Shown here piece after piece: positions 44,694 through 56,500 of a DNA stretch of 64,000 bases. The stretch is from Musa acuminata AAA Group (Eukaryota > Streptophyta > Magnoliopsida > Zingiberales > Musaceae), in assembly GCF_036884655.1 (NCBI RefSeq), contig NC_088345.1, forward strand, positions 17,665,001 through 17,729,000, read 5' to 3'. Numbering within the stretch: position 1 is the first letter of the stretch; each line of letters starts with the position of its first letter. Below the pieces are notes generated by a model. That model worked only from the letters and a program-made list of their open reading frames with translations. It was not told where the DNA came from and ran no database searches. The position numbers were made by a program, and so were the translations under genes.

Positions 44694-45533
44694 TATTGAA
44701 TCTCGTATTTTGATGATGAAACCAATTGATAATTATTTATGATTTGATCTACGTTTTTAGTGACGCAGAATGCTTAGATCAGGATGAGACAATTAAAGCA
44801 GGAAGAATCATGTTGTGCCGGAGGAAAACATGTCAAAAGATTAGACGTCGGGCCGGAGGATCGATCGACGTATCGACAGAAGGCTTCAGGCTATAGATTC
44901 GGGCATCAGGCCAAGAAGAGCGAATATTGCCCCAACGATATCGGAGTTGTGGAGTCAACTAACCGATTGGGTAACAGGCCACAAGAGAGTACGATGCACC
45001 GAAGAATCGAACGAAGCATCGAGGGACCAATGACATGCCGGACAACATGATTAATGCTTAATATTAATTATCTATATCGAAGTATGTTTTACATATATGG
45101 GATTAACTATGATAGCAAGGCATGAAGCAAAATAAAGTCCCGGAGTTAAGGACACGATTTCGTTGGGAGTTCAAGAGTTCGTCGGAAGTCCGGACGTTCG
45201 TCAGAAGTTCTAGCGGAACCAACCGAGAATTCTCAAAGCTTGCCAGAGAAGCTCATCAGAACTCATCCTGAAGATCATCATGAAGTCCAGGAGCTTGTCG
45301 GGAGTCCACCGGAATATTGTCGAGAGATCGTCGGAAGTTCGTCGGAAGATCGCTGGAAGAAACCAAGACATAAGGACTTATTTAGCTTAGCAAATGTCTT
45401 AGGTATCGTAGTTAGCACGTAATTGGGTTTGGATTTAGGCTAACCCAATTAGGGGCTAGCTAGGCCCATGTAAGGATTGTGTTGGGCCCAATGAGAGGCC
45501 CAAACAATGTCCCAAGAGGTGACACCATCGTGG
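44694..45533 (+). repeat. Third LTR of complex F, piece 1
   Basis: Starts TATTGAATCTCG (normal TG changed to TA) after the polypurine tract, and follows the second LTR until element G interrupts it. Last five bases CGTGG (45529-45533) are G's target duplication. Confidence 0.88.
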
Positions 45534-46038
45534 TGATGGGGATATAAAGAGGAATAACCTTTTGTATATGAACAAATACTAGAAGACCATAATACGCAGC
45601 GGAATAAAATAGAAACACAATCAAACAGAACACCAAGATATACATGGAAAACCCCTTCAATGTGAAGGGTAAAAACCACGGGGCAAACTAGAGATAATCC
45701 ACTTTGAGAATAATGAATATACAAATCTCAATCTCTTGCCCAAAACCCTAGCAACAACCAAAAGAGAATAACTGGGATACAAGAATCACGTCACTGCCCA
45801 CAATATCTAAAACCTCCCCAAGTAATCACAGCAAGAGTCTACTGTAGATTTGATCTAACTTGAGATGAGAACACTGCTAGATGATTGAGAACAGTCTCTC
45901 TGCGTTGTCCTTGTCTTCTTCCCTTTCTTTCTCTTGTTGTTCTGCCTTGTTCTTCTCTCTTTGTTGCTACGAGGATGTCAACGTTGCTGCCCATGTTGCT
46001 GCCTTTTGCTGCCTCTTTTCTGCATCTAAAACGCAGCC
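45534..46038 (-). repeat. 3' LTR of element G, left piece
   Basis: Starts TGATGGGGATAT on the plus strand, parallel to 57545 onward. It is cut at 46038 by element H; last bases CAGCC are H's target duplication. It has a direct duplication (TTGCTGCC words near 45980-46010) that is shorter in the other LTR. Confidence 0.92.
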
Positions 46039-47620
46039 TGTTGAATCTCGTATTTTGATGATGAAACCACTTGATATGTGTTTATGATTTAAACTGCATT
46101 TTGAGCGATGCAGGTCTACTCGATCAGGTTTAGACAGTTGACGCAGGAGGAATTGACGTTGCGCCGGAAGAGATCACGTCAGGATATTGGATGGCTGAAT
46201 GCTTCGAACGTCGGGCATCGGGCCAAGGAGAGCGAAATTGCGCCAAGGATATCGGGGTTGCGAAGGTCAACCGTCGATTGGGCAACAAGCCGCAAGAGAG
46301 TACGATGCACCGAAGAATTGGACGAAGCGCCAACCAATGATGTGCCGGGCAACAAAATGTCAATTCACGTTGTAATAATTGTCTAGATCGGAGTAGAGTT
46401 TTTGGTTTGTGTGTGCAGGATTAACTACGATAACGATGAAGACATAAAGCGAAACAAAGTGCTGGAGTCAAGCGCGAAGGATTCATTGCGAGTTCGAGAG
46501 TTCGACGGAAGTCCGAAGGTTTGTCGGGAATGCTGCCGGAACTAGCCGAGAATGAGTAGGGAGCTTGCCGAAGGGTTTTTCAGAAGCTCGCCGGAAGGTT
46601 CGTTGGAAGTTCACGGAGCTCGCCGACAAAGATCGGAGGTTGCCGAAGAAGCTCGTTGGAACTCGTCAAGATCAAATCGTGAAGTCTAGGAGCTTGCCGG
46701 GAGTCAGTAGAATGGTTTCCGAGAGTTTATCGGAAAACCGTTGGAAGTTCGTCGGAAGCTCGCCGGAAGAAGTCTTGACTTATGGACTTTGTAATAGCTT
46801 AGAAAATATCTTTAAATTCGTAGTTAGCAAGTTACTTAGGGTTAGGATTAGGTGTTAATCCTATAACCCAAGTAGGGGCCAATTGGGCCCGAGTTCGGAC
46901 TGGTTTGGGCCAAGTTTGGAGCCCAACCAGTGAGCTGATTTGGCCTAGGCGGTGACACCTCCTGGGCTGGGTGGTTGCACCGTCTAGCGCCCGAGCGCTG
47001 GGCGATGGCATCGCTTGGCTGGACAGTGGCACCGCCAGCATCGGGAACATAAGAGAATTCAAATTTTTGGAGCCCAAATTTGAATCCTCTTGAGGCCTAT
47101 AAATACCCCTCAAGTCTCAGCTGAGAACACAACTTTTTGAGCTGCAAGTGTTTGAGAGAAAGGTCTTAGAAAAGTCCTAGCTAATCTTGTTTTCATTTTG
47201 CTAGTGTTCACCTCCTTCTTTCTTGCTGAAAATTTGTAAGAGAGTGAACCACTTGGAAAGAGTTGTAAGAGGGGTATTTACCCTTCTCTTTCAAGAGATT
47301 TGCTAGTGGAAGGTGGGAGCCTCATCGAAGAGGGGCCTCGCAAGTGGATGTAGGTCATTTGACCGAACCACTTTAAAATCGACATAATCTCCGGTTTGCG
47401 TTTATGTTTATGCATTTATCTTTCTGCAAACCTTTACTTTGCTAAGTTCACTGCCTTCATCTTATTATGTACGCTTTCAACGCAATTGAAACGGTTTCAA
47501 ACGAAACATTATTTTTATCGTACGAAAGATTTTCTAAAACCGAAGTTTTAATCCGCTGCACTAATTCACCCCCCCCCCCCCCCCCCCCCCCCTCCTCTTA
47601 GTGCCGCTCCGATCCTAACA
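46039..47620 (+). repeat. 5' LTR of element H (1582 bp)
   Basis: Starts TGTTGAATCTCG, ends GATCCTAACA. GC array about 46945-47045, TATA box at 47098-47105, and a run of 24 C at 47569-47592. Confidence 0.93.
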
Positions 47621-47622
47621 AT

Positions 47623-47634
47623 TGGTATCAGAGC
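47623..47634 (+). other. Primer binding site of element H
   Basis: TGGTATCAGAGC, two bases after the LTR, a perfect initiator-Met tRNA primer site. Confidence 0.93.
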
Positions 47635-47670
47635 CACGTTTTTCTACCTTGGTTTAACACCCAAATAGAA

Positions 47671-48612
47671 ATGGCTCTTTACGGCTTTCAAGAGGGTCAC
47701 TCTCTCATTTGTCCTCCCTTTTTCAATGGGACGGACTACACTTATTGGAAAACTCGAATGAGAGTTTTCTTACTTTCTTTGGATTTGAATTTATGGCACA
47801 TAGTCGAAAATAGATTTGAAATGTCTTCTCTCCTAATGAACCATTGGAATGATTTGGAGAAGAAGATGTTTTCTTTAAATGCAAAGGCTATGAATGCCTT
47901 GTTTTGTGCTTTGGAGAAAAATGAGTTCAATCGGATTTCAACGTGCAAAACGGCTTTTGATATTTGGCGAACACTTGAAATCACACACGAGGGAACTAGT
48001 AGAGTCAAAGACTCGAAAGTTAACATTTCAATACATGATTTCGATCTTTTTCGAATGAAGCCAAGCGAAACCATTGTTGACATGTACACCCGTTTTACGG
48101 ATGTCGTCAATGGTTCACAAGCTCTTGGCAAATGTTTCTCGAATTTTGAACTTGTTAGTAAAGTTTTACGATCACTTTCTAAAGCTTGCGAATCAAAAGT
48201 AATGGCAATACAAGAAACAAAAGATTTAAATAATTTTCCCCTTGAAGAACTTATCGGCTCATTGATGACATATGAAATGGTGCGCAATGCACATGATGAA
48301 CACAATGAACACTTGGACCACCTTCCAAAGAACAGGAAGGATTTGGAACTCCGGACAAATAAATACCACTTGAGCGATGACTCAAGTGATGAGGACAATG
48401 ATGAACTTGAACTTCGAACACTAACTCTTAATAAGTTCATTAAACAAAAATCTAAAATAAACAATGAACTTGAACGGAGGAAGAGGCCAAAGAAGAGGAA
48501 GGCAACTAAGGATGAATCAAGAACTTCCAAAGGTGAAACGACGAGGGCTTTGACGAGCTTCAACTACAAGGTAAGTAACTCAACTCTCTTGAATTATTTT
48601 GAAATTACTTAA
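47671..48612 (+). CDS. gag-like protein of element H, intact
   Basis: Uninterrupted frame of 313 codons. Start MALYGFQEGHSLICPPFFNG lies 50 bases after the LTR, matching D, E and F. The gag core runs to about residue 215 with YWKTRMRVFLLSLDLNLWHI, ALEKNEFNRISTCKTAFDIW, MYTRFTDVVNG, LRSLSKACESKV and LIGSLMTYEMV. An acidic DDSSDEDNDE stretch and a basic KRPKKRKATK stretch follow. No zinc knuckle is present. Near the end, CAAG|GTAAGTAAC (GT at 48571) is a perfect plant-type splice donor, and the frame stops 12 codons later, so splicing could change the C-terminus. This is the best candidate for a working gag in the family. A 273-codon frame on the opposite strand is a shadow of it. Confidence 0.92.
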   Translation: MALYGFQEGHSLICPPFFNGTDYTYWKTRMRVFLLSLDLNLWHIVENRFEMSSLLMNHWNDLEKKMFSLNAKAMNALFCALEKNEFNRISTCKTAFDIWRTLEITHEGTSRVKDSKVNISIHDFDLFRMKPSETIVDMYTRFTDVVNGSQALGKCFSNFELVSKVLRSLSKACESKVMAIQETKDLNNFPLEELIGSLMTYEMVRNAHDEHNEHLDHLPKNRKDLELRTNKYHLSDDSSDEDNDELELRTLTLNKFIKQKSKINNELERRKRPKKRKATKDESRTSKGETTRALTSFNYKVSNSTLLNYFEIT

Positions 48613-51600
48613 AGTTTTTAATGAGTTCTTAATTTAGATAGTAGGAATAGGAAATAAAAAAAAAATTGTTTTTCAAAAATTATATCATGTTTTTCTTTTT
48701 AGCATCTTTGAAAAAATTAAAAATTTGATCATGAAAAGTATATTGCTAAGGTTTCATACATGTTATGTTTTGAAATGTTGAATGATGTATGCAACATTAT
48801 GGATGATAGTTATATATAATGCTTAGGATTAATTCATGCATGTGTATTTTGATGATTTTATGTCATGCATGAGTTTTTGAAGTGAATATTGATTTGATAC
48901 TCTCATTTTGGATTAACATGTTTTTGGTTTAATCATTTTTATGATGAATTAAGATGACATTCTCATGACATATTAAGATGACAAAGTGTATGTACATCTA
49001 TGTATGAATTTCTTGATAGTCTTTTGATGATAGATGTGATATCATGATGTTTTATTTTTGATGTGTTTGGTCTTGACGGTTTTATGACGAAGCTTTTGTT
49101 TTGATTTTAAATAATGATACATGTTTTCACAAAAAGATTTGAACACCCTCACATGAAATCAATTATATGAAATGGAAATAAATTTTATATCCTATTGAGA
49201 TTAATGAATTTAGTTTACCAATCTTGTGAATCTCATGAAAATAAACATGATGAATATTTTAAAAATAAATGAGTGTATCATGTATTTGGTCTTAATGATT
49301 TCTCTTAAACATATTTTTTTGAAATCATACTTGATGATGAATATCAAGATATTAAAAGGATGTTATCATGGAATCATACTTGATGATTTGTTCTATGAAA
49401 TTTACCTTTTCGTCTTAAATTTTGACACTTGTTTTATTAAAGGTAAAGGAATGCTTATAAGAAGCAAATCACATGAATAGAAATTTATAAAAACGAAATA
49501 CGATCCTCTATCTTATCGATTTTTCAATAAATCTATGCTTGTCATGTATGAATTTATTGAATGTGATTTTGAGGATGATTTCGGATTTCACAAATGCTTG
49601 ATTCATACTTATGACATGAGACACATTTTAAATATGAATCATGTTCAATGCTTCAATCATATTATATCTCCCTTAATTCATTTTGTTCTCCTAGATTTAT
49701 TTACGAAAGAGGAGAATCTTCCAAAAATAAAATGATGCAAATGAATCACTTATCGATATGTCTTTTTGAAATATCTTTTTAATGTGATGTTGATAATTTG
49801 AGATGCCTATTGGAATTCATGACATAAGATAATTGAATCCTTGACTTACTCTAGCTTGAAAATAGATGTTTAAAATCTTGCTTGATTAGCTGTTTTATAA
49901 GATTTTGCCTTTATGTCTTGAACTTTTATGCTTATCTTGATTTGGCATATAATGACTAAGGCATGCTTAGACGAAAAAGAATCACTTCAAAAATGCTTTT
50001 TCCATCGGATCAAGATTAATGATTTCATGATATTTTGTGAATCTCGAAATTGATTTTGATGACTTGATTATGAGTTTCAAGTTACCGATTTGATTTGAAT
50101 AAGTTTTATTTAAATCATAATCTTGATCTTGTAAAATTGGAATCACAAATAATATCTTTTGGTATTCATGAATTGATACTCACAATATGAAAGTATTGGT
50201 ATTCATGACTTGAATTTAATTGAAACATTGCATGCTTAAATTAATCATTCTCCTATGTTTCAAAAATTCCTTAAAAGCCTTATGAGATGATTGAAAATTA
50301 ATTTGCTTTATGATGAATCACGAATCATGACTTGATCTATGATATTGATATATTTTAATCATGATCCTTGGTTGTATAATCCTTTTGCTCTATTAAAAGG
50401 ATTTATTGAATGAATCATGTCCTTCTTGAATTTTCTTGAAATCATGACATGATTTTATAAGTTGGCTTGTATAATGATTAAAATCTTTTGGCCATCGATT
50501 TCTCCCTTCTTTTCGGTAATGACAAAGGGGGAGAAATATATGAATTGATACTATGAGTGCCATATTTGAATGATAAATATATGAATTAATAAGTGCCATA
50601 TTTAAATTTGAATTATGTTGAGATATCAAAAGAAGCTTGCATCGAAATATATGGTAAATTGATAATCGAAATGCTATGATTGCCATATGTCATGTTTGCA
50701 TCATATTAAGATATCAAGAACTAGCATTGTAATTTTACTTGCTGATATCTTGTCATATGATGAAATGCTACGAATTATTGCTAAAATGATGCATGCAACA
50801 CTTATGCTTTTTATGTAATGTATTGCATATGATGTGTATCATGAATGCTTTAAATGATGAATGTTTGGTATCATGATCAACATGTTGATAAATGCTTGAA
50901 AATTTTAATGTTTGAGTATCATGTATGATATGCTTATTAATGATGATTGATTTATTTTTCGGTATCGTGCATGAAAAATAAGGTTATTGAAATTGTGTAT
51001 GTTTTAATTTGAATATATAATGATGCACAAATAAAAATGATACTTACCTATGTCATAATATGAAAATTGATATAAGGGTCTTCCCTTCTTTTTGACAATG
51101 AAAAAGGGGAGCAAGAATTTCTAGCGTGGACATCATGAAAAGAGGCAAACTAACTAGCTTGCACAATTCAAGATGAAAGCAAAAATTGCACTTCTCAAAA
51201 GAGAAGATGCAAACATAACATTTGCCAAATTGTTTGCTTGCCTCATGTAAAACATTATCTCTTGCTAGTTTGACATTTTTGCTAGCTTGTATGTTGCAAA
51301 ACTTGATCACTTTTTCAAACATTTTGCTAGCTTGCATGATGTAGAACTTGCTATCTTGAACATTACCAAAAATGCTATCTTGTATGCTATAAAACTTGCA
51401 TATCTAAAACTTGATAGCTTGAATGTCCTAAGCATAATGCAATACTTGCTAAATTTTCTAGCTTCACAACTGCATGATGATAAAACTTGATATTATGTTT
51501 TTCATGCAATGAGTTGAACTTATATTAAAAACACAAAAAATAGTTGTACTTCTCCTTTTTGTTGATTACAAAGGGGGAGAAGTATGTTGATGACATGATA

Positions 51601-51790
51601 TGCATAAGTTTATGCATATGTTCATGATGGTGTGTTGCAAGTATTCATGATGAATATTGCAATGACTTGAATTCAGTTTGAATTCAAGGTTCTATCAATA
51701 TGGCATATTGATAGGGGGAGTTTGTTTAAACTCCCGGAGTTAAGGTTAACTCCGTCATCAAGTGGTTGTCATCATCAAAAAGGGGGAGAT
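48613..51790 (+). other. AT-rich non-coding interior of element H
   Basis: About 3.2 kb without a recognisable gene; short frames such as 49226-49480 have no motifs. Purine tracts AAAGGGGGAGAA at about 50524 and 51571, AGGGGGAG at about 51713, and AAAAAGGGGGAGAT ending at 51790. Recurring words of the TTGCTAGCTTGCA and CTATCTTGAACATTA type span 51120-51450. The segment is intron-like in base composition. Confidence 0.75.
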
Positions 51791-53365
51791 TGTTGAATCT
51801 CATATTTTGATGATGAAACCACTTGATATGTGTTTATGATTTAAACTGCATTTTGAGCGATGCAGGTCTAATCGATCAGGTTTAGACAGTTGACGTAGGA
51901 GGAATTGATGTTGCGCCGGAAGAGATCACGTCAGGATATTGGATGGCTGAATGCTTCGAACGTCGGGCAACGGGCCAAGGAGAGCAAAATTGCGCCAAGG
52001 ATATCGGGGTTGCGGAGGTCAACCGCCGATTGGGCAACAAGCCGCAAGAGAGGACGATGCACCGAAGAATCGGACGAAGCGCCAACCAATGACGTGCCGG
52101 GCAACAAAATGTCAATTCGCGTTGTAATAATTGTCTAGATCGGAGTAGAATTTTTGGTTTGTGTGTGCAGGATTAACTACGATAACGATGAAGACATAAA
52201 GCGAAACAAAGTGCTGGAGTCAAGCGCGAACGATTCATTGCAAGTTCGAGAGTTCGACGGAAGTCCGAAGGTTTGTCGGGAATGCTGCCGGAACTAGCCG
52301 AGAATGAGTAGGGTGCTTGCCGAAGGGTTTTTCGGAAGCTCGCCGGAAGGTTCGTTGGAAGTTCACGGAGCTCGCTGACAAAGATCAGAGGTTGCCGAAG
52401 AAGCTCGTTGGAACTCGTCAAGATCAAATCGTGAAGTCTAGGAGCTTGCCGGGAGTCAGCAGAATGGTTTCCGAGAGTTTATTGGAAAACCGTTGGAAGT
52501 TCGTCGGAAGCTCGCTGGAAGAAGTCTTGACTTATGGACTTTGTAATAGCTTAGAAAATATCTTTAAATTCATAGTTAGCACGTTAATTAGGGTTAGGAT
52601 TAGGTGTTAAACCTATAACCTAAGTAGGGGCCAATTGGGCCCGAGTTCGGACTGGTTTGGGCCAAGTTTGGAGCCCAACCAATGAGCTGATTTGGCCTAG
52701 GCGGTGGCTCCGCCCAGCACCCGAGAGTTGGGCGGTGACACCTCCTGGGCTGGGCGGTTGCACCGTCCAGCGCCCGAGCGCTGGGCAGTGGCACTGCCAG
52801 CATCGGGAACATAAGAGAATTCAAATTTTTGGAGCCCAAATTTGAATCCTCTTGAGGCCTATAAATACCCCTCAAGTCTCAGCTGAGAAACAACTTTTTG
52901 AGCAGCAAGTGTTTGAGAGAAAGGTCTTAGAAAAGTCCTAGCTAATCTTGTTTTCATTTTGCTAGTGTTCACCTCCTTCTTTCTTGCTGAAAATTTGTAA
53001 GAGAGTGAACCACTTGTAAAGAGTTGTAGGAGTGGTATTTACCCTTCCCTTTCAAGAGATTTGCTAGTGGAAGGTGGGAGCCTCATCGAAGAGGGGCCTC
53101 GCAAGTGGATGTAGGTCATTTGACCGAACCACTTTAAAATCGGCGTAATCTCCGGTTTGCGTTTATGTTTATGCATTTATCTTTCTGCAAACCTTTACTT
53201 TGCTAAGTTCACTGCCCTCATCTTATTATGTACGCTTTCAACGCAATTGAAACGGTTTCAAACTAAACATTATTTTTATCGTACGAAAGATTTTCTAAAA
53301 CCGAAGTTTTAATCCGCTACACTAATTCACCCCCCCCCCCTCTTAGTGCCGCTCCGATCCTAACA
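51791..53365 (+). repeat. 3' LTR of element H (1575 bp)
   Basis: Very close to the 5' LTR, with scattered substitutions. The GC array (about 52697-52805) has a different set of units, and the C run is 11 (53330-53340) rather than 24. TATA box at 52860-52867. Confidence 0.93.
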
Positions 53366-53370
53366 CAGCT

Positions 53371-53475
53371 CTCACACCCCCCTTATATTGATATAGGGTT
53401 AGGTCAAAGGGGTGTGGGTTATGGGTTGATAAAGCCCACCATGAGCTGAACCCACTTTGGGTTGCCAGCCCAACA
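53371..53475 (-). repeat. 3' LTR of element G, right piece
   Basis: Continues the G LTR after H and its target duplication. Ends GCCAGCCCAACA on the plus strand, next to the polypurine tract ACCTCCCCCTTT at 53476. Confidence 0.9.
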
Positions 53476-53517
53476 ACCTCCCCCTTTAGCCCATAAGGGA
53501 GGCTGTCCTATGACTCC

Positions 53518-56500
53518 TCAATGTGAAGCCATGCCGACTAACTGTCGGCATATCTCTTGTCTTTCTTTTGGTAAGGTCTTCGTCAACATGTCTGCTCCGT
53601 TCTCATCTATATGAATTTTCTAAAGCTGCAACTGCTTCTCTTCAAATACATTTCGAATCCAGTGGTATCTGACATCTATATGCTTTGACTTGGAATGAAA
53701 CATTGGATTCTTACACAAATGGATGGCACTCTGGCTATCACAATACACCACATAATTTTTCTGTTTTAGCCCCAATTTTTGTAAGAATTCTTTCATCCAT
53801 AACATTTCTTTGCATACCTCTATAGCAGCAATATATTCTGCTTCTGTGGTGGAGAGAGCAATACACCTTTGTAACCTGGATTGCCATGACACAACTCCCC
53901 CTGCAAAAGTAAGTACATAACCTCAAGTGGACTTCCTCGTATCTATATCTCTTGCCATATCTGCATCTGTGTAACCTGTCAATATAGGTGGTCCTCCTCC
54001 AAAGCTTAAACAAACCTTAGAGCTCCCTTTGAGATATCTAAAAATCCACTTCAGTATTGCCCAGTGCTCTTTGCCTGGATTTGTAAGAAATCTGCTAGTA
54101 ACACCTACTGCATATGCGTTGTCTGGCCTCGTACATACCATTGCATACATTAAACTTCCAACTACTGAAGCATAAGGAACCTTTTGCATTTTCTCCTTCT
54201 CCTCATCACTTGATGGACTCTGTTCTGAGAACAACTTGAAGTGACCTGCAAGAGGAGAACCAACTGGTTTTGCATTGCTCATACTGAATCTTTCCAATAC
54301 CTTCTCGATGTATTTCTTCTGTGACAACCAAATCTTCTTGTTTTTCCTGTCACGAGAAATCTGCATGCCTAGTATTTGCTTTACTGGTCCCATGTCCTTC
54401 ATTGCAAAAGACTCACTCAGTTCCTTCTTCAACCTGTCAATTTTAGACATATCTTTCCCAAGAATAAGCATGTCATCAACATAAAGTAAGAGAATAATAA
54501 AATCCTCACCAAACCATTTGATGTACACACAATGATCTGAAGCCGTTCTTTTGTATCCATTTTCTGTCATAAATGAATCAAACTTTCTGTACCACTGTCT
54601 TGGAGCTTGCTTTAGCCCATACAAGCTCTTCTTCAACTTGTAGACAAAATTATCTTTACCTTTGACTTTGAAGCCTTCTGATTGCTCCATATAAATTTCC
54701 TCCTCCAAATCACCATGAAGGAAAGCTATCTTCATATCTAACTGCTCAACCTCCAAGTCCTGGCTAGCAGCAATACCAAGAGCAACACGAATAGAAGACA
54801 TTTTAACAATAGGAGAAAATATCTCTTCAAAGTCAATACCTTTCTTTTGACCAAAGCCTTTCACAACCAATCTAGCTTTGTACTTTGGTTGAGAACAATA
54901 TTCTTGAGTCTTCAACCTAAAAACCCACTTGTTCTTTAAGGCCTTCATTCTATTTGGTAGCAGCACCAAATCATAAGTGTGGTTCTTCTGAAGAGCATCC
55001 ATCTCTTCCTGCATAGCAACTAACCACTTCTCTTTCTGCTCACTCTCAACTGCTTCCTGGTAACTCTCTGGTTCACCTGCATTAGTAAGCATTACATACT
55101 CATCTGTAGAGTATCTTCTGGAAGGTTGACGTTGTCTAGAAGATCTTCTCAACTGAGGTTCTGCGGGAACTTGCTCTCCTACTTCTTCTTGCTCAACATG
55201 TCCTGCAGGTAAATGAACATCAGGCTCTACACTATTTTCCTACACATCTCCCCCATCACCCTGATATACTGGAGGAATAACTGGGTCATAATCTGCTAAT
55301 CCTTATGCAGAAGTCTTGGCTGGTGCCTTTTTCTTCAAATCCTCAAAGGTTTGATCCTCAAAGAAGACCACATCTCTGCTCCTGAACACCTTCTGCTTTT
55401 TTGGATCCCAAAGCCTGTAACCAAACTGATCATGTGAGTAACCAAGAAAAATACATTCTTTAGACTTACCATCCAGCTTGGACCTCTCATTATCTGGAAC
55501 ATGTGCAAATGCACAACAACCAAACACTCTCAAATGCATGTAAGAAACATCTTTCCCTTACCATACATGCTCTGCAACATCACCATCTAGGGCTGTACAT
55601 GGTGATAAGTTGATCACATCAACTGCAGTCCTCAAAGCCTCATCCCAAAACCTTTTAGGTAGCTTAGCCTGTGAAAGCATACATCTGATATTTTCCATGA
55701 TGGTGCGGTTCATCCTCTCTGCAATTGCATTATGCTGAGGTGTACCAGGAACTGTCATCTCATGTTGGATCCCATGTGACCTGTAATAGTCATTAAACAA
55801 TCCCGTATACTCACCACCATTATCTGATCTTATGCATTTCAATTTCCTTTCTATCTCCCTTTCAACCCTAGCATGAAACTTTTTGAAGATATTAATAACC
55901 TGATCTTTGGTCTTCAAAGCATAAGCCCAAACTTTCTTGGAAAAATCATCTATAAAAGTGACAAAATAAAGTGTACCACTTATACCAAGAACATCAACAG
56001 ACCCACCAGGAGTTTTTGTCTTCAAAGGACCACATACATCTGTATAAACACGGTCTAAGGCATGCATTTTTCTAGACAAAGCAACACTAGCAAATGAAAC
56101 TCTATGTTGTTTACCAGCCAAACAATCAATACAAGGGTTCATATGTATATCTCTCAGATCTGGTAATACCTCTCTCTTGGAAAGAGCTTGCAGCCCCTTC
56201 TTGCTCATGTGTCCCAATCGCCTATGCCACAACTCTATACTGAAGTCTTTCTTTGTAGCATTTAACTGCTCACCATAAGCTTTAGCCTGCAACCTGTACA
56301 AAGTATGGCATTTCTTTCCACTAGCTATAATAAGAGAACCCTTACTAAGCTTCCATTGCCCTATGTGAAATCTGCTTTCATACTCTTCATCATCTAGTCT
56401 TCCAACTGAAATTAAATTCAGCCTCAAGTCAACCACATGCCTCACATCCTTAAGTACCAACTTGCAGCCAAGGTTGGTCTTTAAATGGATATCACCCATG

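Larger units (their letters stand above)
46039..53365 (+). mobile_element. Element H: youngest gag-only LTR retrotransposon (TR-GAG type)
   Basis: Plus-strand element of 7327 bp, innermost in the right nest. LTRs 46039-47620 and 51791-53365, primer binding site 47623-47634, polypurine tract just before 51791, and one intact gag. Target duplication CAGCC/CAGCT (46034-46038, 53366-53370) with one C/T change; G's other LTR (around 58030) shows the empty site. The 4.2-kb interior has no pol. Confidence 0.95.

Noticed and set aside
47742..48563. 273-codon open frame on the minus strand
   Set aside because: Antisense shadow of the H gag; similar shadows occur opposite the gag of D and E.
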